Shown here: positions 46,133-55,675 of the stretch, piece by piece
Position numbering within the stretch: position 1 is the first letter of the stretch
How the letters are laid out: the number at the start of each line of letters is the position of its first letter
Origin: Pantoea alfalfae
GTDB lineage: Bacteria; Pseudomonadota; Gammaproteobacteria; Enterobacterales; Enterobacteriaceae
Length of the DNA: 64,000 nt
Reading direction: 5' to 3'
Assembly: GCF_019880205.1 (NCBI RefSeq)
Contig: NZ_CP082293.1
Span: forward strand, 1 to 64,000
Made by a program: the position numbers and the translations under genes
Notes under the pieces: generated by a model
Databases searched by the model: none
Told to the model about the DNA's origin: nothing
The model's input: the letters and a program-made list of their open reading frames with translations, nothing else

Positions 46133-47023
46133 TTACTTTTTGCTGGCGGGTTTCAGCCCGCGATAGAGATCCTGTAGCCGTTTCATGGTTTTAACGGTGC
46201 GCTGCGGCAGCGTCGAAGCAACTGACAGGATTAGCATCTCCAGACAGACCATTATGGTGCCGTGCAGCGGAATGCGCCCCTTCTCACCACCGCGAGGCAC
46301 GTTGATCACCACATCCGCCTCACGCGCAAAAAAAGAGTCGGTGGCGTTGGTCAGCAGGATAATCGGGATATTCAGCCGTTTCGCTTCGCGCACCACGGTG
46401 GTCCCTTCCCGGTGCGCCGATTGCTGCGCCATCATTATCAGCACGTCGCCACGCTGCAGCGCCAGCATCTGCTCTGCCAGCGCAATGCCGGCGCGATTAA
46501 GCGAAAAGGCGGGCAGACCGATACGGTTCAGCAGCCGCACGCTGTAGTCCGCCAGAATCCCTGAGGCGTTAATGCCAAAAATAGCCACTTCCCGCGCTTC
46601 ACTCAGCAGCGCCACGGCGTCTGCCACCGCCACCCGGTTCTGCGGCTGCGACAGCACCTCACAGGCGTGCCGGTGGCCCGCCAGTACAAAGTCGATGGCA
46701 CTGTTTACGTCACTGGTCACCTCACTGACAGTAGTGAACATCTTATCTTCCGAGTTCAGCGAGGGACCAAACCAGGCTCTGAGCGTCTGTTTGAGATCGC
46801 GCAGTCCGCTGAATCCGAGCGCCTGAATGGCGCGGATCACGGTGGCATCAGACGTGTGATTCGCGACGGCGATCTCCATCGCAGTACTTTCGAGCACCGT
46901 TTCGCGCTGTTGATCGATATAACGTGCCACAGCCAGCAGACGAGGAGAAAGCTGCTTTTCGCGGGCGCGCAGACGCTCTGCCACCACATCCACTCTGTTT
47001 TTAACTGGCCGGTTCTGTTTCAT
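46133..47023 (-). CDS. MurR/RpiR-family transcriptional regulator
   Basis: A 296-residue regulator: HTH_6 domain (ANHTSDATVIRAIQALGFSG, about 54-73) followed by a SIS sugar-phosphate-binding domain (VAIFGINASGILADYSVRL, about 145-163). It lies divergent from the siderophore receptor, with two Fur-like boxes between; it may control the receptor or an unrelated sugar gene. Confidence 0.88.
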   Translation of the reverse strand: MKQNRPVKNRVDVVAERLRAREKQLSPRLLAVARYIDQQRETVLESTAMEIAVANHTSDATVIRAIQALGFSGLRDLKQTLRAWFGPSLNSEDKMFTTVSEVTSDVNSAIDFVLAGHRHACEVLSQPQNRVAVADAVALLSEAREVAIFGINASGILADYSVRLLNRIGLPAFSLNRAGIALAEQMLALQRGDVLIMMAQQSAHREGTTVVREAKRLNIPIILLTNATDSFFAREADVVINVPRGGEKGRIPLHGTIMVCLEMLILSVASTLPQRTVKTMKRLQDLYRGLKPASKK

Positions 47024-47181
47024 GCTGTTCCTGCTGCTGGTGTTTAAGGTCCGAAAGGCTGATTACCGATCTGATTAATGGAGGATATTCCACGGTCAGA
47101 AATTGTAGTGAAAGCGTAATTCTATTCTGAGTTTGACCTGCAAATGATAGGGATTTAAGCGTATCCTGTCATCTCGCCATG

Positions 47182-47201
47182 AAATAATAATCATTATTTT
47201 C
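47182..47201. promoter_or_regulatory. Fur-box-like palindrome
   Basis: AAATAATAATCATTATTTT, close to the GATAATGATAATCATTATC Fur consensus and almost perfectly symmetric. It lies about 300 bp before the receptor start and 160 bp from the RpiR start. Confidence 0.65.
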
Positions 47202-47308
47202 AACGAAATAAACTCATCACCTGGACTGTAAGTCAGTAAATATCGATACAGCAGAAATGTAGTAAATTCTGTTCAAATTATGTTTACTACTACTTTGTTG
47301 GATGTTTG

Positions 47309-47338
47309 AATGATTCTCAATTACAGATGAGAAGCATT
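47309..47338. promoter_or_regulatory. Second inverted repeat upstream of the receptor gene
   Basis: AATGATTCTCA, 8 bases, TGAGAAGCATT (10 of 11 arm positions complementary). The ATGATTCTCA half-site resembles a Fur half-site found at iron-regulated promoters. It is closer to the receptor gene (159 bp) and probably the functional operator. Confidence 0.6.
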
Positions 47339-47496
47339 GTCGTCCGGTCAGCGCAATGATGTCTGAACCCGAATGCCGTTCTCTTCTGCTTAAAGCGCTG
47401 CATATTGCAGACCACCTCCAGGGAAGCCCTGTATGACAGCCAGTCATCAGAGCGAATTTGCTTCAGAAACTGCCAGTAACAGATACGAAAAGAAAA

Positions 47497-49617
47497 ATGA
47501 AAAACAAAGACTCACGATATCCGGCCCGACACCCCGCTCTGGTCGTGGCAATTTGCGGCAGCATGATGCTGCCACAGGTCAGCGCAGCAGCCAACACAGC
47601 ACCGGATATGACCGTGACCGCCGATGCTGACTCAGAGGGAAATTACAGCGCCAGCGAGAGCAGCGTCGCCAGTAAAATGCCAACCGCTCGGCTTGATGAG
47701 GTGCAGTCGGTCAGCGTGGTCACGCAGCAGCAACTGGACGATTACCAGGCAAGCTCATTGGCGGATGCGATGCGCTTTGTCAGCGGCGTTTCAGAAGCTA
47801 ACACGCTGGCTGGCACCGAAGATGGCTTCGTTCGACGCGGTTTTGGCAGTAATGCCGATGGGTCGGTCTACCGGGATGGCATTCGCAGCAGTCAGGGACT
47901 CAATTTTGATGCCACAACCGAACGAGTTGAGGTGCTGAAAGGCTCCTCTTCGCTGCTCTACGGCATTCAGAATCCGGGTGGCATTATCAATGTGGTCAGC
48001 AAAAAGCCGCAATACAGCTGGCACTCCAGCGTTAGCGGACGCAACGCCAGTGAAGGCGGCGGTGCAGGCACGCTGGATGTCACCGGCCCGCTGGGCAATG
48101 GCTTTGCCTTCCGGCTGATCGCCGAAAAGCAGAATCAGGATTACTGGCGCAACTTTGGCAGCGAAGAACACACGCTGCTGGCACCCTCTCTGCAATGGTT
48201 TGGCGAGCAGGCCAGCTTTCTGATCAGCTATGCCGACTACCGTTATGACATTCCCTACGACCGCGGCACGGCCTTTATCGACGGCAAGCCGATCGATATT
48301 GCTTACAAAGATCGTCTGGATGACAAAGCTAATCACGCCTGGGGTCACAACAAAACCCTGAATGCCCACTATGACTGGCAGTTTAATGATGAGTGGCGCA
48401 CCCGGCTCACCCTGGGCTGGAATCAGCGGCGTTATGACAACGATGAGGTGCGCGTAACGGCGGTCAATGCCAGCACTGGCGTAGTAACACGTCGTGCCGA
48501 TGCCAACCGTGGGTTTAACCACAAAACCAAATATGTGAGCTGGGATCTGCTGGGCAATCCGGAGATTCTGGGCATGCAGCACGCGCTGGTGGCAGGCACC
48601 GACTATGAGATGAATCAGACTTATCGCGCCCATCAGTATCAGGGCAAGGTTAACCGCCAGTTCAACTACTTCAATCCCGACTATGACATCCTGTCACCGG
48701 TCACGGACACCAGCACCGAAAATAGCGCAGCAGCCAATAACCTGAACCGTATTCATAGCCGATCGCTCTACGCCAAAGACACTATTTCACTCACACAGGA
48801 CTGGATTGTGGTGCTGGGCGGCCGTTATCAGCATTATGAACAGCGCGCCTCCCGCGGCGTTAATCCCCAGTCAGAAATCCTGAACGATGAGGGCAATAAG
48901 TTTCTGCCACAGGCCGGGGTGATCTACAAACTCACGCCTGACCTCTCTTTCTACACCAGCGTCAGCAAGTCGTTCACGCCGTCAACCGACGTGGATGATG
49001 ATGGCAATGTCGGCAAGCCGGAGCAGGGCACCAGCTGGGAAGTCGGCAGCAAATGGCAGCTATCGCCAAAACTGCTGGCAACAGTGGCGCTCTACCGGAT
49101 TGATGAAAAAGCGATGTCGCTGAATATTAATGGCAGCACGCGGGCCATTGATAAAGCCCGATCGACCGGCGCTGAGTTTGAGCTGAATGGCGAAATTGCA
49201 CCCGGCTGGGATTTGAGTGCGAACTACAGCTATGATCAGGCAGAGATCGTCAGCGATCGGGTGAATCCGGATAACAATGGCAATCGGCTGCAGAATGCGC
49301 CGCGTCATGCCGGTGCGCTTTACCTGAGTCATGAGCTGCAGGTCAGTGGCCTGCCCGGCACGTTCCGGCTCGGCGGCGGTACGCGCTATGTCGGCAGCCG
49401 TGCGGGCGATCCCGATAACAGTTTCACCCTGCCCGACTATGTAGTGGCAGACAGCTTCGTAGCGTGGAACAACCGGCTGTTTGGTGAAAAAACCCAGCTG
49501 CGTCTGAATATCAATAATCTGTTTAATCAGCACTACTACAGTTCAAGCGGCGGCAATCTGCGCGTCCGTGAAGGCGAAACCCGTAATCTGATGGTACAGG
49601 CCCGTGTGGAATTTTAA
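47497..49617 (+). CDS. TonB-dependent siderophore receptor (FhuA/FpvA-like)
   Basis: A 706-residue outer-membrane receptor. Signal peptide (cut after SAA at about 31), plug domain (VQSVSVVTQQQLDDYQASSL, then VEVLKGSSSLLYGIQNPGGI about 143-162, the classic plug block), and a 22-strand barrel ending NLMVQARVEF. The precise ligand cannot be read (ferrichrome- or hydroxamate-type receptors look similar). Start at 47497; the ribosome binding site is weak (AAGAAAA). Its stop overlaps the next gene by 14 bases. Confidence 0.9.
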   Translation: MKNKDSRYPARHPALVVAICGSMMLPQVSAAANTAPDMTVTADADSEGNYSASESSVASKMPTARLDEVQSVSVVTQQQLDDYQASSLADAMRFVSGVSEANTLAGTEDGFVRRGFGSNADGSVYRDGIRSSQGLNFDATTERVEVLKGSSSLLYGIQNPGGIINVVSKKPQYSWHSSVSGRNASEGGGAGTLDVTGPLGNGFAFRLIAEKQNQDYWRNFGSEEHTLLAPSLQWFGEQASFLISYADYRYDIPYDRGTAFIDGKPIDIAYKDRLDDKANHAWGHNKTLNAHYDWQFNDEWRTRLTLGWNQRRYDNDEVRVTAVNASTGVVTRRADANRGFNHKTKYVSWDLLGNPEILGMQHALVAGTDYEMNQTYRAHQYQGKVNRQFNYFNPDYDILSPVTDTSTENSAAANNLNRIHSRSLYAKDTISLTQDWIVVLGGRYQHYEQRASRGVNPQSEILNDEGNKFLPQAGVIYKLTPDLSFYTSVSKSFTPSTDVDDDGNVGKPEQGTSWEVGSKWQLSPKLLATVALYRIDEKAMSLNINGSTRAIDKARSTGAEFELNGEIAPGWDLSANYSYDQAEIVSDRVNPDNNGNRLQNAPRHAGALYLSHELQVSGLPGTFRLGGGTRYVGSRAGDPDNSFTLPDYVVADSFVAWNNRLFGEKTQLRLNINNLFNQHYYSSSGGNLRVREGETRNLMVQARVEF

Positions 49618-50746
49618 CTCGCTACGCTCAGTGCTGCTGACGATCACTGTGATGCTGGTCAGCGCGTGTGCACATTCCCGCACGCTGACCGACATCACCG
49701 GTCGCCAGGTCACGATTCCCGACCATCCGCAGCGCATTATGCTGGGTGAAAGCCGGATGCTCTACAGCGTCGCACTTCTGATGCCCGGTAATCCGCTGCA
49801 GCATATTGCTGGCTGGCCGCAGGATCTGAAAAAGTACGATCCTCAGACCTGGCAGGTTTTTGCGCGCCAGTTCCCGCAGATGGAGACGATTCCGGTCGTG
49901 GGGCTGGATGGCGTTAACGATATGAATCCCGAACAGGTGATCGCACTTAAGCCGGATGTGGTGATCCTGCCGCAGCTGGCGCGCGACAGTGAAAACGTTG
50001 CCGTGCTGGAGAAGATGCTCGCTGCGGCGCATATTCCGGTGGTGAAGATCGATCTGCGGGTTAATCTGCTGAAAAACACTGAGCGCAGCATCACTTTGCT
50101 GGGTGAGGTGCTCAATCAGCCACAGCGCGCGGCTCAGTTTAATCACTTCTACCGCAGCCACATGCAGCGCATTTCGAGTCGGCTGGCGGATTATCACGGT
50201 CCGAAACCGTCCGTGCTGTTGCAGTTACATCTTGGACGACGCAGCGAGTGCTGCGTCACCTCGGTGAATGGCAATCTTGGTGAGCTACTGACGTTTGCTG
50301 GTGGCAATAACATCGCCAGCCAGCAGATCAAAGGCGTATTCGGACGGCTGAGTGAGGAGAGTGTGATTGCGACACAGCCGGATTACTACTTTGCCACCGG
50401 CACCGGCAGCGCCGATGAAGCGGGAGCCTTAAAACTCGGCCCCGCCGTCACAACAGCGCAGACCCGGCAAAGCCTGCTCGCACTGACCAGTCAGCAGAAT
50501 GCGCTGAAGCAGCTCACCGCGCTGCGCGACGGTCATGCCGGAGCCATCTGGCACAATTTTTATCTCAGCCCGTGGCACGTCGTAGCGACCGAATTCTTTG
50601 CTGCCACGCTCTACCCGCAACTGTTCCGCGACGTCGATCCCGAACAGACGTTACAGCAGCTGTTCCGTGATTTCCTGCCGATACCCTTTTCAGGCAGCTA
50701 TCTTTATCGGCTGGCGCCCGAGAAGACGCCGGGATCAGACGGCTGA
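49604..50746 (+). CDS. Periplasmic iron-siderophore binding protein
   Basis: A 380-residue ABC-type substrate-binding protein (BtuF/FepB fold) with a signal peptide that ends in LVSACAHSRT; the LVSAC looks like a lipobox, so it may be a lipoprotein. RTLTDITGRQVTIPDHPQRI is the usual first block and LGRRSECCVTSVNGNLGELL the second-lobe block. GTG start overlapping the receptor stop implies translational coupling. No permease or ATPase gene follows in this window, so the rest of the transporter must be elsewhere. The 3' end overlaps the converging xdhC-like gene by 12 bases. Confidence 0.85.
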   Translation: MWNFNSLRSVLLTITVMLVSACAHSRTLTDITGRQVTIPDHPQRIMLGESRMLYSVALLMPGNPLQHIAGWPQDLKKYDPQTWQVFARQFPQMETIPVVGLDGVNDMNPEQVIALKPDVVILPQLARDSENVAVLEKMLAAAHIPVVKIDLRVNLLKNTERSITLLGEVLNQPQRAAQFNHFYRSHMQRISSRLADYHGPKPSVLLQLHLGRRSECCVTSVNGNLGELLTFAGGNNIASQQIKGVFGRLSEESVIATQPDYYFATGTGSADEAGALKLGPAVTTAQTRQSLLALTSQQNALKQLTALRDGHAGAIWHNFYLSPWHVVATEFFAATLYPQLFRDVDPEQTLQQLFRDFLPIPFSGSYLYRLAPEKTPGSDG

Positions 50747-51718
50747 CTGCGCGCTATTCTTCACCCGGACGATATCGGCCATGACCGACAGCGCAATCTC
50801 TGCCGGAGTCTTGCTGCCGATGGGCAGGCCGATGGGCGCATGGATGCGGTCCAGTTCGGCCCGATCCATTCCGGCGATCTGTTGCAGTCGCGCCCGTCGT
50901 TTCTCGCTGTTTTTCGCCGAACCCATGATGCCGATGTAGAACGCGGGTGTGGCAATCGCCTCCATCATCGTCAGATCATCAATGCGGGGATCGTGGGTCA
51001 GTGCCACAATGGCTACCGCGGCGTGCGCCCCGTTCAGTTCCAGCCAGCGCGCCGGATGCTGTGATACCAGCGTCACGTTATCCGCGTCGCTGAAGTGACT
51101 TTCCAGCTCCGTCCGCATTTCCGGTCGGTGCTCACAGACCCGCACGTGAAAGCCCAGTATCTGTCCCAGCCGGATGCACTCATGTGCCACGCTGGAGTAG
51201 CCCGCGATCAGGAGTTCCGGTATCGCGCCCACCGGCAGTAACAACTGTTGCTCGCTGGCATCCAGTGCGGGCAGCCTCCTGTCGGCGGCAATCGCCTCCC
51301 ACTGCGCACGCGCGCCCGGGCGTATCAGTTTTACCAGCGGCTGTTGCCCGCTCAGCGCGCGCTGCATCGCCGTCAGCAGCGCCAGCGTGGCGTCATCAGG
51401 CGGCAGAAATTCTATGACGATTTCCAGACTGCCGCCGCACGGCAGGCTGACGTCAGGACGCATCCCGCCCTCGCCATAGCGTACCCGCTGACTGCTGGCG
51501 CGATACGCCCCTGCCGCCAGCTGTGCCAGAAAGTCCTCTTCGATGCAGCCGCCCGACAGCGATCCGCAGTATGCGCCGGTTTCGTTAACCGTCATGAGTG
51601 TCCCGGGTGCGCGGGGCGAAGAGCCATAGGTGCGCAGCACCGTGCAGAGCCAGACCTGCTGGCCCGCCTGGCAACTGCTCAGTGCCGCATTAATCACGCG
51701 TTGATCCAGCGTTATCAT
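50735..51718 (-). CDS. XdhC-family molybdenum cofactor chaperone
   Basis: A 327-residue protein with the XdhC/CoxI N-terminal block (YGSSPRAPGTLMTVNETGAY) and Rossmann-type C-terminal half (LLIAGYSSVAHECIRLGQIL, then THDPRIDDL). It likely matures or inserts the cofactor of the aldehyde oxidoreductase (PaoD-like role). Last gene of the pao operon; its ATG overlaps the mocA-like stop. Confidence 0.87.
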   Translation of the reverse strand: MITLDQRVINAALSSCQAGQQVWLCTVLRTYGSSPRAPGTLMTVNETGAYCGSLSGGCIEEDFLAQLAAGAYRASSQRVRYGEGGMRPDVSLPCGGSLEIVIEFLPPDDATLALLTAMQRALSGQQPLVKLIRPGARAQWEAIAADRRLPALDASEQQLLLPVGAIPELLIAGYSSVAHECIRLGQILGFHVRVCEHRPEMRTELESHFSDADNVTLVSQHPARWLELNGAHAAVAIVALTHDPRIDDLTMMEAIATPAFYIGIMGSAKNSEKRRARLQQIAGMDRAELDRIHAPIGLPIGSKTPAEIALSVMADIVRVKNSAQSAV

Positions 51719-52281
51719 GAAAATTCCTTTATCAGCTGCAGATCGGCAGGGAAATCGATATCACAAAGGCAGCCGCGATCGTGAAGCGGCAGCCGGACAG
51801 CCTGTGACCTTACTATCGCCTGTGGTCCGGCATCGCCCTGTAACGTGCTCAGCATGGGAAAAGAGTGATTCTGAAAACCCACCGGATGGCCCGGTTTTCC
51901 CTCAATGACTGGCCTGACGATGGGCGAATCCACCAGCGCAGCACTGATGGCACGGTAACTTTCAGGCGTCACAAACGGCATATCGCCCAGCGCAATCAGC
52001 CAGCCGTCGTAGTCACGGCTGGCGTTAACGCCCGCCGCGATGGACTCGCCCAGCCCACCGCTGTCGCACAGCACGACAGTCGCCCGCGTACAGAATGCCT
52101 GGATTGCCAGGGCGTCGGGACGGGTCACCACGAACAGGTCAAGCCCGCTGGCAGCGGCCTGATCCAGCGTGCGCTGCAGCACCGGTTTGCCTTCAAGGTC
52201 AGCCAGCAGCTTATGCTCGCCCCCCTGCTGGCGAAAACGTTGACTCAGCCCGGCGGCCAGTACAATCAGCGCTATCTTCAC
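51715..52281 (-). CDS. MocA-like molybdenum cofactor nucleotidyltransferase
   Basis: A 188-residue protein of the NTP-transferase (MobA-like) fold: AAGLSQRFRQQGGEHKLLAD (about 9-28, the nucleotide loop) and LIALGDMPFVTP (about 95-106). Probably adds CMP to molybdopterin for the pao enzyme, as MocA does for xanthine-oxidase-type proteins. It lies downstream of paoC and overlaps xdhC. Confidence 0.87.
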   Translation of the reverse strand: MKIALIVLAAGLSQRFRQQGGEHKLLADLEGKPVLQRTLDQAAASGLDLFVVTRPDALAIQAFCTRATVVLCDSGGLGESIAAGVNASRDYDGWLIALGDMPFVTPESYRAISAALVDSPIVRPVIEGKPGHPVGFQNHSFPMLSTLQGDAGPQAIVRSQAVRLPLHDRGCLCDIDFPADLQLIKEFS

Positions 52282-52347
52282 TCTCGTTCTCCGCTATACG
52301 TGAAAAACGGGCGCAGGCTTTAGCCCGCGCCCGCATGACCTGAGTCT

Positions 52348-52366
52348 GACCTGCTGGCAGCAGGTC
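52348..52366. other. Hairpin between paoC and the mocA-like gene
   Basis: Perfect 8-bp inverted repeat GACCTGCT / AGCAGGTC around three bases in the spacer after paoC; no T run. Probably sets a transcript step between the enzyme subunits and the maturation genes. Confidence 0.5.
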
Positions 52367-52376
52367 AGGAACCGGT

Positions 52377-54686
52377 TCAGATAAGCTTGTCGAGCGTTAT
52401 CGGCAGGTCGCGTACGCGCTTGCCGGTGGCATGGAATACCGCATTACTGATCGCTGCCGCAACGCCGACGATACCCAGTTCACCCACCGGTTTACCGCCC
52501 ATCGTGGTCGCCTCAAAGTCGGGTTCGCCGACGTTGATGGTGGTAATGCTCGGGATGTCGCCATTAACCGGCACTAAGTAGTCTGCGAGGTTATTGTTAA
52601 TTACCCGACCGTTACGCGGATCGATGATGCCCTCCTCCATTAGCGCCTGACCCACACCCATGATCATGCCGCCAATCCACTGGCTACGCGCCAGTTTCGG
52701 GTTATAGAGACGACCGCTGTCGAGCGCTGCCACCATCCGTTTAACCCGGATGGTACCGAAATCCTCATCGACCCGGACCTCAACAAATTGCGCACTCCAG
52801 CTGTGAGCAGAGAATTTTTCAGGACGGGTGCCGTCATTAAGATTACGCACCATCTTGTCGCGGTCACTTTCTGACATATCATCCGGGAACGTGCCGCCTT
52901 TCACCGCCAGACTCTCTGCCGGTGCCAGGCTGGCCAGTTCCGCGTATGACACGACCCGGTCGCTGCGCTGCATGTGCTGCACCCCATCGCCTTTCAGCGT
53001 GAGCTGAGACACAGGTGTGCCTTTTAATGGCGACTGAGGTAGTTCGCTGGCCAGCTTCAGCAGCTGGTCGCGCATCCGTTTAGCGGTGTCGTCCACCGCG
53101 GCGGTTACGTTACCTGCCAGCTGCGATCCGCCCGCTACACCTGCGCGCGGCAGCTCGGTGTCACCCAGCTGCACTTCTATGGTGGTGGAGGCGACACCCA
53201 GAATATCGGCAGCGGTCTGCGCCAGGATGGTATAGGTTCCGGTGCCGATATCTGCGCCGCCGCACTGCACCACAAATGTTCCCTGCGGCGTCAGGATGAT
53301 TTTCGCCTCGGCGGGCAGTTTGTTGACCGGATAGGTGCCGGAGGCCATGCCCCAGCCAATCAGTTCACGCCCTTCACGCATTGAACGCGGCGCCATGATG
53401 CGCTTGTCCCAGCCAAAAGCTTCAGCGCCTTTCTGATAGGCTTCTTTCAGACGGCGCGAGCTCCACGGCAGATCGAGCTGATAATCTTTATCTGCCCAGT
53501 TACGCAGACGCAGTTCCAGCGGATCGATGTTCAGGGCATAGGCCATCTCATCCATCGCCACTTCCAGTCCAAAGGCGCTTGGGTTTTCACCAGGCGCGCG
53601 CATCCAGCCTGGCGTTACGGTATTGATTGGCCTGACCTGATGCCGGGCGGAGACATTGCCTGCCGCATACATGCGGGCGGTAACTTTGCTGCAGTTCTCG
53701 GCAAAAACGTCGATGAGTGACGTTTCACTGAAGCTGCGCTGGATAATCGCCTGGATTTTGCCGTCGCGCGATGCGCCCAGTTCCAGCTGCTGCGAGGTCG
53801 CCGGACGCCCGCCAAGACCGGTGAAAGTCTGCGGACGGGTCAGTGACACTTTGACTGGGCGCTTCAGTGCCCGCGAGGCGACTGTCGCCAGTGCAACGTG
53901 GGTGTAAGGCACCGGCTTAGAGCCAAATCCCCCACCGACATACGGTGAGATGATCCGCACGTTTTCCACCTCAATGCCCATCCACTCGGCAATCTCCACC
54001 TGCGCGCCGGCGACCCACTGGCTCGGCTCCCAGACGGTAATGCGCCCATCCTGCCACTCCGCCACACAGGCGTGCGGCTCCATTGGCATGTTGTATTCAC
54101 GCGGGGTGGTGTAACGCTGGCTCAGACGCACCTCGGCCTGCTGCATCGCCGCCTGGGCATCGCCCATATCGATATCCTGCTTCGGGAGCGGTTTAGGTTC
54201 AACGCCCTCATCGGTGGCAAAAATCAGTGCATCAGACGTTTCATACTCAATCTCCACCAGCGAGGCGGCATAGGTCGCCTGTTCAAACGTTTCGGCGACA
54301 ACCAGACCAATGTTCTGACCGTTGTGAATAATCACATCGTCCTGAATCGGGGTGTAGGTTGACTGCGCCGCGCCGCCATCGGCAATCGCCGTGGGCTTGT
54401 TGATTTTCAGCGTGTTCAGATGGGTATAGACCGCCAGCACACCTGCGGCCTGCTGCGCCTTTTCCGTCGCCATACGGCTGATGCGACCGCTGGCGACGGT
54501 AGACTGGATTACCACGCCGTAAAGTGGATTTTCCGGCTGATATTCAACCGCATAACGCGCCTCACCGGTGACTTTTACTTTGCCATCGCCACGCGCGCGG
54601 GGAGCGCCCAAGCCTTCAATCTGGGTGCCTGTCGCTGAGCTGGCGTTGATCACATCCGGACGCGCTTTGTCGTTTACTTCACTCAT
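52377..54686 (-). CDS. paoC: Aldehyde oxidoreductase molybdenum-binding subunit (PaoC-like)
   Basis: A 769-residue catalytic subunit of a xanthine-oxidase-family periplasmic or cytoplasmic aldehyde oxidoreductase. It has GAPRARGDGKVKVTGEARYA (early block), ISPYVGGGFGSKPVPYTHVA (the G-G-F-G molybdopterin loop) and, at the end, KPVGELGIVGVAAAIS with the catalytic Glu of GExG. About 37 residues longer than the E. coli protein. ATGA overlap with paoB. Named by family; the aldehyde substrate is not predictable. Confidence 0.9.
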   Translation of the reverse strand: MSEVNDKARPDVINASSATGTQIEGLGAPRARGDGKVKVTGEARYAVEYQPENPLYGVVIQSTVASGRISRMATEKAQQAAGVLAVYTHLNTLKINKPTAIADGGAAQSTYTPIQDDVIIHNGQNIGLVVAETFEQATYAASLVEIEYETSDALIFATDEGVEPKPLPKQDIDMGDAQAAMQQAEVRLSQRYTTPREYNMPMEPHACVAEWQDGRITVWEPSQWVAGAQVEIAEWMGIEVENVRIISPYVGGGFGSKPVPYTHVALATVASRALKRPVKVSLTRPQTFTGLGGRPATSQQLELGASRDGKIQAIIQRSFSETSLIDVFAENCSKVTARMYAAGNVSARHQVRPINTVTPGWMRAPGENPSAFGLEVAMDEMAYALNIDPLELRLRNWADKDYQLDLPWSSRRLKEAYQKGAEAFGWDKRIMAPRSMREGRELIGWGMASGTYPVNKLPAEAKIILTPQGTFVVQCGGADIGTGTYTILAQTAADILGVASTTIEVQLGDTELPRAGVAGGSQLAGNVTAAVDDTAKRMRDQLLKLASELPQSPLKGTPVSQLTLKGDGVQHMQRSDRVVSYAELASLAPAESLAVKGGTFPDDMSESDRDKMVRNLNDGTRPEKFSAHSWSAQFVEVRVDEDFGTIRVKRMVAALDSGRLYNPKLARSQWIGGMIMGVGQALMEEGIIDPRNGRVINNNLADYLVPVNGDIPSITTINVGEPDFEATTMGGKPVGELGIVGVAAAISNAVFHATGKRVRDLPITLDKLI

Positions 54687-55675
54687 GAGGTTTCTCCTGC
54701 TGCCATCAGCGCGCGTGCAATCACTCGTGGCGCCAGTTTTACTTTATAGGCGTTGTGGGTCAGCGCCTGCGTCTCCTGAGTAATCTGCTCTGCTGCCTGA
54801 AACACCGTCTCTTCATTAAACGGCTGGCCTTCCAGCGCCTGCTCTACCGATCGGACGCGCCAGGGTTTGGTCGCAACGCCGCCGAGCGCGATATGCACGT
54901 CACGCATCACGCCGTTTTCCAGGGTAAAGCCTGCGGCCGCGCTGGCTGCTGCAAACTCATAGGAGCTGCGGTCACGCACTTTAAGGTAGTGTGAGTGGCG
55001 GAGTGACTCGGTTTGCGGCACGTCAATGGCCACAATGATCTCGTCATCGCGCAGATCGTGCTCACGGTCAGGCGTATCACCCGGCAGCAGGAAAAAGTCA
55101 TCAATTGGGATGCGACGGATGTCCCCCCGCTGATTCTGCAGAACGACGATGGCGTCAAACGCCACCAGCGCAACCGCTAAATCGCCGGGATAGACCGCAA
55201 TGCAGCTGTCGCTGGCACCCAGAATCGCATGATTGCTGTTAACGCCATCCAGTGCGGCGCAGCCGGAACCGGGATTGCGTTTGTTGCAGGCCGGGAACGT
55301 TGCCGGGTCACGGTAGTAGTTACATCGGGTGCGCTGACGTAAATTTCCACCCAGCGACGCCATATTACGAATCTGCGGGGATGCAGCCTGCCACAGGCTG
55401 CCATAGATGGCAGGCGCATTCTGCTGGCAGGCGGGATGGTCGGCCAATTGGCTCATGGTCACCAGTGCACCGGCAGTGATTTTTTCGTCGTCAAATTGCA
55501 GGTTTTTCAGCGCCGTTATCCCGCTGATGCCGATTAACTGCGGTGGCGTGAAGACCCCACACTTCATCAGATCGAGCTGTGTGGTGCCGCCCGCCAGCAA
55601 CTGGCTACCGGATTGCTGTTTCAGGGCTGCGGCTTCCTGGGGAGACTGCGCAACTTTCCAGCTGAATTCATTCAT
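54683..55675 (-). CDS. paoB: Aldehyde oxidoreductase FAD-binding subunit (PaoB-like)
   Basis: A 330-residue FAD subunit: LLAGGTTQLDLMKCGVFTPP (about 26-45) is the FAD loop of the CO-dehydrogenase flavoprotein fold; MASLGGNLRQRTRCNYYR (about 104-121) carries the conserved RCxYYR block with cysteines for an Fe-S site as in E. coli PaoB. Coupled by overlaps to both neighbours. Confidence 0.92.
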   Translation of the reverse strand: MNEFSWKVAQSPQEAAALKQQSGSQLLAGGTTQLDLMKCGVFTPPQLIGISGITALKNLQFDDEKITAGALVTMSQLADHPACQQNAPAIYGSLWQAASPQIRNMASLGGNLRQRTRCNYYRDPATFPACNKRNPGSGCAALDGVNSNHAILGASDSCIAVYPGDLAVALVAFDAIVVLQNQRGDIRRIPIDDFFLLPGDTPDREHDLRDDEIIVAIDVPQTESLRHSHYLKVRDRSSYEFAAASAAAGFTLENGVMRDVHIALGGVATKPWRVRSVEQALEGQPFNEETVFQAAEQITQETQALTHNAYKVKLAPRVIARALMAAGETS

